From Rikenellaceae bacterium (GTDB lineage Bacteria > Bacteroidota > Bacteroidia > Bacteroidales > UBA932): a stretch of 23,102 nt of DNA. Below the pieces are notes generated by a model, which saw nothing but the letters and a program-made list of their open reading frames with translations, had not been told where the DNA came from and did no database searches. Position numbers and translations under genes: made by a program. Below, piece by piece: positions 1-6,402 of the stretch. The stretch is taken from positions 1-23,102 of the forward strand of contig JAAZIW010000197.1 of assembly GCA_012800665.1 (NCBI GenBank), written 5' to 3'. Positions within the stretch are counted from its first letter, which is position 1. Each line of letters begins with the position of its first letter.

Positions 1-157
1 ATCAAACTCTTCATTGTATAAATAATAAATAAATATGATAGCTTGACTGACTGATTCAATAATAACAATTCCTATAAAAAAAAGAATTGACGCTCTCGAT
101 TTATTAAAAACGGTACTTGTTGTACTTTTAAGACAATCTTTTCAAAGAACTTTCGCT

Positions 158-184
158 AAAAAACCCGCTCGTTTTCCGAACGGG
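158..184 (-). terminator. Second (distal) intrinsic terminator behind groEL
   Basis: On the minus strand an 8-bp stem (164-171 with 177-184, one G-U pair) closes a 5-nt loop and is followed directly by six U (163-158). No gene fits between it and the groEL-proximal hairpin, so it looks like a tandem back-up terminator for the groES-groEL transcript. Confidence 0.75.
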
Positions 185-252
185 ACTACAAAGGTAACAA
201 TTAATTTTGGATTTGCAAATCTTTTTGAAATATTTTTAAAAATATTTTAATG

Positions 253-288
253 AAAAGGGCAGGATCTTAGTCCCTAATAACCTGCCCT
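253..288 (-). terminator. Proximal intrinsic terminator behind groEL
   Basis: Inverted repeat AGGGCAGG / CCTGCCCT (256-263 with 281-288) with a 17-nt loop. On the minus strand it is followed by UUUU and an AU-rich run. It begins 22 bp after the groEL stop. The loop is long, so termination here may be leaky, which would explain the second hairpin further on. Confidence 0.65.
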
Positions 289-309
289 AAACGTTTAAAA
301 ACCGATTTT

Positions 310-1929
310 TTACATCATGCCTCCTTGAGGAGAGGGCATTGCGGGAAGAGGCTCGGGAATATCCACTATTCCGCATTCGGTGGTAAGGAACATTCCTGCT
401 ACACCCGCCGCATTCTCCAATGCCACACGGGCAACCTTGGTGGGGTCGATTACTCCGGCCTCGTATAGTTTGGCGTATTCGCCTATACGTGCATTGTAAC
501 CGTAGTCGCCTTTACCCTCGCGTACCTTATTAATAACAACGCTGCCTTCTACGCCGGCATTCTCTGCAATCTGACGGAGAGGCTCCTCGAGGGCGCGCTC
601 GATAATATGAATACCGGTGGTTTCATCGTCATTCTCACCCTTGAGACCCTTAAGAGCATCGATGGCGCGAACATAAGAAACGCCGCCGCCGGGGAGATAG
701 CCCTCCTCCACTGCTGCGCGGGTAGCATTGAGCGCATCTTCTACACGGTCTTTCTTTTCTTTCATCTCCACCTCGGTAGGTGCGCCCACATATAGCACAG
801 CCACACCGCCGGCGAGTTTGCCTAAACGCTCCTGGAGTTTCTCGCGGTCGTAATCGGAGGTGGTGTTTTCTATCTGCTTGCGAATACCCTCTGCACGTTC
901 GGCAATGGCCTTTTTGTCTCCCTTGCCACCTACAATCGTAGTATTCTCCTTGGTAATGGTAATCTTTTCAGCCGTACCAAGCATTTCGAGGGTGGCATTT
1001 TCCAGCGTGAAGCCGCGCTCCTCGCTAATCACAACGCCTCCGGTAAGGATGGCAATATCCTGCAGCATCTCCTTGCGGCGATCGCCAAAGCCGGGGGCCT
1101 TTACGGCAGCCACCTTGAGAGTGCCTCTCAGGCGATTGACCACCAAAGTTGTAAGGGCCTCGCCATCAACATCTTCTGCAATAATCAAAAGTTCCCTGCC
1201 ATCCCTTGCGATAGGCTCGAGGATGGGCATAAGGTCCTTCATTGCAGAGATTTTCTTGTCTGTAATGAGTATACTTGCGTTGGAGAGCTCTGCCTCCATC
1301 TTATCACCGTTGGTAATGAAATACGGGGAGATGTAACCGCGGTCGAACTGCATGCCTTCAACAAGTTTAACTTCGGTTTCGGTGCCTTTTGCTTCCTCAA
1401 CCGTGATAACGCCGTCTTTCTTAACCTTCATCATGGCATCTGCAATGAGTTTGCCGATTTGGCTGTCATTGTTGGCTGATACCGTACCTACCTGTTCGAT
1501 TTTGGAATAATCCTCACCAACCGACTGGCTGTGAGCCTTAAGATTGGCAACCACAACCTCTACTGCCTTGTCTATACCTTTCTTGAGGTCCATAGGATTG
1601 GCTCCGGCAGCTACGTTTTTCAAGCCCACATTGATGATTGACTGCGCAAGCACCGTTGCCGTAGTGGTACCGTCACCGGCCTGCTCGTTGGTTTTAGAGG
1701 CAACCTCTTTTACGAGCTGTGCGCCGATATTTTCGTACCTGTCTTCAAGTTCCACTTCCTTTGCCACCGTCACACCATCCTTGGTTACCTGCGGGGTGCC
1801 GAATTTTTTCTCTATAATAACATTACGTCCTTTCGGACCAAGTGTAACCTTAACTGCGTTTGCAAGTTGATCTGCGCCGCGCTTCATAGCTTCGCGCACT
1901 TCAATATCGAATTTTATATCTTTTGCCAT
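310..1929 (-). CDS. groL: GroEL (Hsp60) chaperonin, 60 kDa subunit
   Basis: ATP-driven cytosolic chaperonin that forms the double heptameric ring and folds proteins inside a cage capped by GroES. The 539 residues are full length for a bacterial GroEL (540-548 usual). The sequence opens with MAKDIKFDIEVREAMKRGAD and carries the nucleotide-binding signature GDGTTTAT, the apical-domain region with the KAPGFGDRRK stretch, the equatorial signature AAVEEGYLPGGG, and a C-terminal GGMM tail. The start is the ATG at 1929, 12 bp after the groES stop, so the two genes form the usual groES-groEL operon. No CIRCE operator (the HrcA site) is visible upstream, so heat control probably acts through another route. 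Two terminators follow the gene. Nothing is odd in the protein itself. Confidence 0.98.
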   Translation of the reverse strand: MAKDIKFDIEVREAMKRGADQLANAVKVTLGPKGRNVIIEKKFGTPQVTKDGVTVAKEVELEDRYENIGAQLVKEVASKTNEQAGDGTTTATVLAQSIINVGLKNVAAGANPMDLKKGIDKAVEVVVANLKAHSQSVGEDYSKIEQVGTVSANNDSQIGKLIADAMMKVKKDGVITVEEAKGTETEVKLVEGMQFDRGYISPYFITNGDKMEAELSNASILITDKKISAMKDLMPILEPIARDGRELLIIAEDVDGEALTTLVVNRLRGTLKVAAVKAPGFGDRRKEMLQDIAILTGGVVISEERGFTLENATLEMLGTAEKITITKENTTIVGGKGDKKAIAERAEGIRKQIENTTSDYDREKLQERLGKLAGGVAVLYVGAPTEVEMKEKKDRVEDALNATRAAVEEGYLPGGGVSYVRAIDALKGLKGENDDETTGIHIIERALEEPLRQIAENAGVEGSVVINKVREGKGDYGYNARIGEYAKLYEAGVIDPTKVARVALENAAGVAGMFLTTECGIVDIPEPLPAMPSPQGGMM

Positions 1930-1941
1930 ATTATTACCTTA

Positions 1942-2208
1942 TTAAAGAATTGCCAAAATGTCCTGTTGTTTAACTATGAGGTATTTCTTTTCTTCCAGGC
2001 TTACCTCTGTGCCTGCGTATTTGCCGTAAAGCACAAGATCCCCGACCTTAACCTCCATGGGTTCATCTTTCTTGCCGGGTCCTATTGCTATAACCTTTCC
2101 CTGCTGGGGTTTCTCTTTCGCCGTGTCAGGAATGTAAATGCCTGAAGCTGTCTTGGTTTGGGCCTCCTGAGGCTCAATCAAGACTCTGTCTGCCAATGGT
2201 TTGATCAT
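1942..2208 (-). CDS. groES: GroES (Hsp10) co-chaperonin
   Basis: Heptameric lid of the GroEL folding chamber. At 88 residues it is close to the usual Bacteroidota length. It has the N-terminal strand IKPLADRVLIEP, the mobile-loop region around TKTASGIYIPDTAKEKPQQG that contacts GroEL, and the conserved GxVxAIGPG and KVGDLVLYGKYAGTEV segments. The start is the ATG at 2208; no strong Shine-Dalgarno sequence is seen, which is common in this phylum. It lies upstream of groEL with 12 bp between them and 99 bp downstream of glyA. A glyA terminator separates it from glyA, so it should have its own promoter between 2209 and 2300, but I could not find a clear -33/-7 pair there. Confidence 0.97.
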   Translation of the reverse strand: MIKPLADRVLIEPQEAQTKTASGIYIPDTAKEKPQQGKVIAIGPGKKDEPMEVKVGDLVLYGKYAGTEVSLEEKKYLIVKQQDILAIL

Positions 2209-2241
2209 AATATTATTTGTTTTTAAGTTTTTAAATGTTTC

Positions 2242-2270
2242 AAAAAAAGCGCTCCCTTACGAGGGAACGC
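2242..2270 (-). terminator. Intrinsic terminator of glyA
   Basis: On the minus strand the stem pairs 2249-2251 with 2268-2270 and 2253-2257 with 2262-2266 (one internal mismatch, 4-nt loop) and is followed by seven U (2248-2242). It lies about 38 bp past the glyA stop and 33 bp before the groES start, so it separates the two transcription units. Confidence 0.85.
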
Positions 2271-2294
2271 CTTTAATATAAACAAGCTACGTGC

Positions 2295-2313
2295 CAGTGA
2301 CAATTTGTCACTG
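2295..2313. repeat. 19-bp palindrome across the glyA stop codon
   Basis: Perfect 9-bp arms (CAGTGACAA / TTGTCACTG) around a single central T. The glyA stop codon (2308-2310) lies inside it. No T-run follows on either strand, so it is not a standard terminator. It could be an operator upstream of groES or an mRNA 3'-end hairpin. Chance occurrence is possible. Confidence 0.5.
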
Positions 2314-3663
2314 ATAGCGATTGAGGGGTTTGCCGGCCGTCATGGCATGAACTTTTTCCGACACTGATGCAAGCACTTTTTTGTGCTCTGCCAAAGAGGC
2401 TGTCTGTTCCGGAGTGGGAACATCGGCCTTTTTAAGACTGAGGGCCTCAATATGCTTGTTGCAGGACTGAAGAACAATTTCGATGAGTTCTACAATCTTT
2501 GGCATATCCGCCTCAACAAAACCTCTTGAGGTGATAGCGGGAGTGCCTATGCGAAGGCCCGAAGTCTGGAAGGGAGAGCGGCTGTCGAAGGGAACCATGT
2601 TTTTATTCACGGTAATGTCGGCTTTTTCAAGCTGCTTTTCGGCTATACGTCCGCTCAGCTTGGGGAATTTGGTGCGAAGGTCGATAAGCATGAGATGATT
2701 GTCGGTGCCTCCTGATACCACCTTATAACCGAGTCTGAGGAATTCCTTGCACATGGCTGCGGCATTTGCTATCACCTGCTTTTGATATTCTACAAATTCG
2801 CTTTGCGATGCTTCCCAAAAAGCTACCGCCTTAGAGGCGATCACATGTTCGAGCGGACCTCCCTGCACGCCCGGGAACACATAGGAGTCGAGAACTGCAC
2901 TCATCATCCTCACCTCTCCCTTGGTATTTGTGAGTCCCTTGGGATTCAGAAAATCTTCTCCCATAAGGATGATGCCGCCGCGCGGGCCGCGAAGGGTTTT
3001 ATGTGTGGTAGATGTAACCACATGCGCATATTTTACCGGATTCTTGAGCAAGCCTGCGGCGATGAGACCGGCGGGATGGGCCATGTCCACCCAAAGTATC
3101 GCCCCCACCTCGTCTGCGATTTTCCGCATACGCTCATAATCCCATTCGCGGGAATAGGCGGATGCGCCGCCGATTATCAACTTGGGTTTGTGCTCTTTGG
3201 CTATCTGTTCCATCTTATCATAATCCACCATGCCGGTTTCGGGATCAAGACCGTAAGCAACAGCATTATAAAGAATTCCTGATGAATTTACTGGAGAGCC
3301 GTGAGTGAGGTGTCCTCCTTGCGAAAGGTCCAAACCCATGAAAGTATCACCGGGATTGAGGATTGCCATCGTCACTGCAAGATTGGCCTGGGCGCCGGAA
3401 TGCGGCTGAACATTTGCCCAGCATGCTCCGTATAGGGCCTTGAGCCGGTCGATGGCAAGCTGCTCGATTTGGTCTACAAACTGGCAGCCGCCGTAATAGC
3501 GCTTGCCCGGGTAACCCTCTGCATATTTATTTGTGCAGATGCTCCCCATAGCGCGGAGAACATCCTCGGAAACATAATTTTCACTGGCAATAAGTTCGAG
3601 GCCGTGTCTTTGACGGGCTTCTTCTTTTGCAATAAGATCGAAGATTTGATTGTCTTGTTTCAT
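2308..3663 (-). CDS. glyA: Serine hydroxymethyltransferase (GlyA)
   Basis: PLP enzyme that interconverts serine plus tetrahydrofolate with glycine plus 5,10-methylene-tetrahydrofolate in the cytosol, the main entry to one-carbon metabolism. The SHMT signatures are present: LELIASENY near the N-terminus, NKYAEGYPGKRYYGG, the PHSGAQAN segment, the cofactor-contacting DMAHPAGL (Asp193, His196), and the PLP lysine Lys222 in STTHKTLRGPRGG. At 451 residues it is somewhat longer than the commonest bacterial forms (about 415-430); the extra length is a charged C-terminal helix region. The start is the ATG at 3663, 17 bp after the stop of the upstream regulator gene, so read-through from that gene is likely. 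The gene ends in a palindrome and its own terminator. Assignment is secure; folC, further right, works in the same folate pathway. Confidence 0.98.
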   Translation of the reverse strand: MKQDNQIFDLIAKEEARQRHGLELIASENYVSEDVLRAMGSICTNKYAEGYPGKRYYGGCQFVDQIEQLAIDRLKALYGACWANVQPHSGAQANLAVTMAILNPGDTFMGLDLSQGGHLTHGSPVNSSGILYNAVAYGLDPETGMVDYDKMEQIAKEHKPKLIIGGASAYSREWDYERMRKIADEVGAILWVDMAHPAGLIAAGLLKNPVKYAHVVTSTTHKTLRGPRGGIILMGEDFLNPKGLTNTKGEVRMMSAVLDSYVFPGVQGGPLEHVIASKAVAFWEASQSEFVEYQKQVIANAAAMCKEFLRLGYKVVSGGTDNHLMLIDLRTKFPKLSGRIAEKQLEKADITVNKNMVPFDSRSPFQTSGLRIGTPAITSRGFVEADMPKIVELIEIVLQSCNKHIEALSLKKADVPTPEQTASLAEHKKVLASVSEKVHAMTAGKPLNRYQ

Positions 3664-3680
3664 TTGATTATGGTTAGTTA

Positions 3681-5255
3681 TTAGTTGATTGATTTTACGG
3701 CATCTTCAAAGCTGTCTCTGTCTCCGATAGCCTTGTTTTTGATTTTAGCTCTGTAATTATATATAGTATTCGAGGAATAATGCAACAGGGACGCTATTCT
3801 GCTGGAATCGGAGATGCCTAACTTGATGAGGGCGAAAACCCGGAGTTCAGGCGTCAGCAAATAACCGGCTTTAGGGGTGATTGCTTCTTCGGGCAGAAGC
3901 AGGGCATTGAATTTTTCCACAAAGCCGGGGTAGAGGTTGATGAATGTCTCATCAAATATCTTATAGAAACCTTCTATATCTTCTTCTATCGGGGGAAGTT
4001 CATCGATTTCTTCTTCCAAATCCTTAATATAACCCATGCGGAGAAACTTGCGCACATGGTTTTTATATTGGCGCGAAGTGTTTATGTTCTCCGACAAATG
4101 CTCGAGGAATCCGGCTATATAAGTCTGTTTGACATTGTCCGATTCCTTGAGTTCACGATACGATTGCTCCAGGCAGCGCCGAGCCCTGTCGAGGGCTTTT
4201 TGTCTGATGATGAGCGCCACCAACACCAAAGCCAGCAATACAAGCAAGGCGGAAATAACTATCGTCAATACGATTTGACGCCTATTGTGGAGATTGCTCT
4301 CCGCCTCATAGGCCTTTTCCACCTCAGGGAAGAAGCGGACTATCTGCCAGGGGCGGAGCTTGCCTCCGAAAGCTATGGCATCGGGCATGCAATGGTCGGC
4401 CATATAATGGAAAGAACGGTTCACATCCCCCCTTTCGAAGAGTATGACCGAAAGGTCGATAAGGGCGGCATAATCGCGTATGGCGCACATGGCATCAGCC
4501 ATGGCGGAGCGGCACAGCCATTCTATGCGTTCATCCTGGTCGGATGCGGAATAACTGCGGAGAAAGCAGGCCTCTGCGTATTCTTTGGAATTCTGAGGAG
4601 CAATGGCCAGCATTTTTTCGGTAAGAGAAAGCGTTAAAGAGTCATCATTGCGCGAATAGGCTTCTTCGCGCATGAGCTTGAACCACTCGTAACTGCCCTC
4701 TTCCGTGTAAGCCAGGAGGGAATCTCTCCAATAATCACGTTCCTGCAATCTCTGACTCCAGATTCCGGTGGTCCGGGCATATGCCGTCAGCTCCCCGGAA
4801 AGGGTGTGCATCGCATCAAAATATAAGGGCTTGAGAGCTTCGGGAAGGGGTTTTGAGGAATAGCTGCGGAGGATTTCGCCTGCCTCGGCATGGTAGCCGG
4901 CCATGACATAAGCCTTGGCGAGACGGATTTCACTGCTGCCTACCATAACCGCATCGCCCCTGCGGCGGCCGAGATTAATGTTTTGCTGAAGATAGAAAAT
5001 GGTACTGTCCAAGCTCCAGACGCTGAACTCTTCCACCAAACGGCTATTGATTTCGTAATTGCGTACATCTCCGGCCGAAGCCGACTTGAGACTGCGTATG
5101 CTTTTCACCCTTTGCTTGAAATATCCCTGGTAGACCTTGCTGCGCAAAAGAGTCTCATCCAATTCCCCTATAAGCAAGTCCGTCTGACTCATGCTCTTGC
5201 AAGAAACCAGGAGCAAAACGGGCAGACACAAAAAAAGAGGCAACAGACGTTTCAT
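3681..5255 (-). CDS. Membrane-anchored HTH regulator, DUF6377-like, next to a glycan-utilisation cluster
   Basis: Probable inner-membrane sensor and transcription regulator. From the ATG at 5255 it is 524 residues: a lipoprotein-type signal peptide ending LLLVSC (Cys19), a roughly 300-residue helical TPR-like periplasmic region, a transmembrane helix at about 327-350 (rich in I/L/V/A), a charged juxtamembrane helix, and a C-terminal LuxR-like helix-turn-helix at about 466-516 (region PELRVFALIKLGISDSSRIA followed by the TIYNYR recognition helix). This order matches the Bacteroidota DUF6377 proteins found beside SusC/SusD loci; the function is inferred from that and from position. The frame can be extended to a TTG at 5267, but the ATG at 5255 gives the better signal peptide. 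It lies 17 bp upstream of glyA and about 40 bp after the last cluster gene. It appears intact although its neighbours are broken. Its start codon sits in a terminator-like hairpin. Confidence 0.8.
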   Translation of the reverse strand: MKRLLPLFLCLPVLLLVSCKSMSQTDLLIGELDETLLRSKVYQGYFKQRVKSIRSLKSASAGDVRNYEINSRLVEEFSVWSLDSTIFYLQQNINLGRRRGDAVMVGSSEIRLAKAYVMAGYHAEAGEILRSYSSKPLPEALKPLYFDAMHTLSGELTAYARTTGIWSQRLQERDYWRDSLLAYTEEGSYEWFKLMREEAYSRNDDSLTLSLTEKMLAIAPQNSKEYAEACFLRSYSASDQDERIEWLCRSAMADAMCAIRDYAALIDLSVILFERGDVNRSFHYMADHCMPDAIAFGGKLRPWQIVRFFPEVEKAYEAESNLHNRRQIVLTIVISALLVLLALVLVALIIRQKALDRARRCLEQSYRELKESDNVKQTYIAGFLEHLSENINTSRQYKNHVRKFLRMGYIKDLEEEIDELPPIEEDIEGFYKIFDETFINLYPGFVEKFNALLLPEEAITPKAGYLLTPELRVFALIKLGISDSSRIASLLHYSSNTIYNYRAKIKNKAIGDRDSFEDAVKSIN

Positions 5256-5265
5256 TTGTTGCCTC
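5230..5265 (-). terminator. Terminator-like hairpin enclosing the regulator start codon
   Basis: On the minus strand, perfect 9-bp arms GAGGCAACA / TGTTGCCTC (5257-5265 with 5237-5245) enclose an 11-nt loop and are followed by seven U (5236-5230). This is a textbook intrinsic terminator, yet the loop contains the ATG of the regulator gene and the U-run encodes part of its signal peptide. A TAnnTTTG-type box (TAAATTTG, minus strand, 5272-5265) overlaps its outer edge. It may end the upstream cluster transcript, attenuate regulator expression, or hide the start codon. Confidence 0.65.
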
Positions 5266-5297
5266 AAATTTAATAAATATTTTCGGATTAGAAGTTT

Positions 5298-6005
5298 TTA
5301 ATCCTGCTTATAGAAATCGATTGTCTCCTTCCCCAACACGCTGAGGTCTATGGTGAGAACATAGGTAGCGCCCGGCACCAATTGAACGCCGTCCTTAAGC
5401 ATCAAGTCGCCGGCATCCTTGAGCAGGGCCGCAGCATTGGCGGTGAGTTCAACAGTTGCGTCGGGACTTAACATCTTGCCTTTTTCAGCACCCCAGCCGT
5501 CCTGACCGAAGTACTTGAAAGAAAGGTAATCGCTGCGGAAGCGGGTGCCGACTGTTTGGTCATACTCGCCGTTGGATGCCTTGCCGCTGAACCTATAAAC
5601 ATGGCTGTCATTGGCAGTCTCCGCCACGCAATAAGAATAACCGGGATTCCAGCCGAACTGGTAGTTTTTCACAGAGGGGCTTGCTACTCCCCAGCCCATA
5701 AGCCAGAGTCCGTGTTCGTTAATGGTGGCCTTGGTGGTGGCATCTTTCATCCTCTTGAAACGAATATCTTTTTTATAACCGAGCATATCCACTGTGTACA
5801 GACCTGTTGCAGCTTTGAACATCATATCCATTCCACTCAAATAAAGGTAATCCGGGTCGAAATAATAGCTAGCAATGTCATCCAGTCCGGAAAAAGTAAT
5901 TACAGCATCTTTTGTGAAATTTACTACTTCGCTGTAGTCGGTAGCGTTAATCTGACTGAGAGTGGTGCCGTTCACTTGCACCGTTACCTCACTAGATGTG
6001 GACAT
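5298..6005 (-). pseudogene. SusE/DUF5125-like surface glycan-binding lipoprotein, N-terminus missing
   Basis: The C-terminal part of a Bacteroidota outer-surface protein of the type encoded third in SusC/SusD clusters. Visible features are beta-rich sequence with GLWLMGWGVASPSVKNYQFGW, a middle block with FKYFGQDGWGAEKG, and an end block with LVPGATYVLTIDLS. This resembles the DUF5125/SusE-like lipoproteins that bind oligosaccharides beside SusD; the exact family is my inference. There is no signal peptide or lipobox. The first ATG (6005) lies inside what reads as a continuing beta-strand: the same frame stays open upstream to 6041 (residues KISHFTVD precede that Met) until a stop. The gene therefore lacks its 5' part and abuts the shortened susD out of frame. 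It ends about 40 bp before the regulator ATG. Without an export signal it is unlikely to work. Confidence 0.7.
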
Positions 6006-6007
6006 AT

Positions 6008-6385
6008 CTACGGTAAAGTGGGAAATCTTACATTTTTGCGTTCAGTGTCCCCTTCCGCATCATAAGCTGCAATAAGGTCACGTGAAGGAGTAACCCATTT
6101 CGACCAACTGAAGCTGTCGTTGGGGTTATAGGCATTATCCGCATGGACTTCGGTATAGATGAGCCAGTCGCAAATATCTTTCTCCTGAATATCCTTCATC
6201 CAGCTGTTGTAAAGGGCGTTTCGCAGGCCTTCCATGTCGGCTCTTGTGGTGTACTGGTTGCCGGCATCTTCCTCCACATTCACATTCCTCTCGTTATAAG
6301 AAGTCTCTGGATAGAGGTCAAGGTCGCAGGAAGCAAGGGCAAGAGCCGTAATGACAAGCAGTGCTGTTGTAAATATCTTTTTCAT
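6008..6385 (-). pseudogene. SusD/RagB-family lipoprotein, remnant with internal and 3' deletions
   Basis: The start of a SusD-type outer-membrane lipoprotein, which normally caps the SusC porin and binds glycan. It starts at the ATG at 6385 with a strong AGGAGG seven bases upstream. A lipoprotein signal peptide ends LALASC (Cys20), followed by the SusD-typical DLDLYPETSYNE and, around residue 80, the TEVHADNAY segment. SusD proteins are about 500-650 residues; this frame has only 125. Directly after the N-terminal 90 residues comes SKWVTPSRDLIAAYDAEGDT, which resembles a segment normally found in the second half of SusD proteins. The frame then stops, and the next gene continues without its own start. 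I infer an in-frame internal deletion plus a second deletion joining it to the following gene. The start lies 17 bp after the susC stop, the normal spacing. Confidence 0.75.
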
Positions 6386-6392
6386 TTTCTGT

Positions 6393-6398
6393 CCTCCT
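6393..6398 (-). promoter_or_regulatory. Strong Shine-Dalgarno AGGAGG of the susD remnant
   Basis: AGGAGG on the minus strand, seven bases before the ATG at 6385. Strong Shine-Dalgarno sites are uncommon among the other genes in this window. This one fixes the lipoprotein start and excludes the longer frame that begins further upstream. Confidence 0.75.
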
Positions 6399-6402
6399 GA
6401 TT

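Larger units (their letters stand above)
1..309. other. AT-rich intergenic region left of groEL
   Basis: I see no gene here. The stretch is strongly AT-rich, with stop codons in all frames, and contains the two minus-strand terminator hairpins listed separately. An imperfect inverted repeat lies at 104-131 (TTAAAA..GTAC against GTAC TTTTAA with a 3-nt bulge) and is too weak to name. A TAnnTTTG-like word at 202-209 has no partner TTG at the right distance, so I do not call a promoter. Confidence 0.6.

Noticed and set aside
202..209. Plus-strand promoter left of groEL (TAATTTTG)
   Set aside because: No TTG at 19-21 bp upstream and no plus-strand gene follows; expected by chance in AT-rich DNA.
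2209..2307. CIRCE/HrcA operator upstream of groES
   Set aside because: Neither TTAGCACTC nor its GAGTGCTAA partner is present; the palindromes that are there have different sequence.
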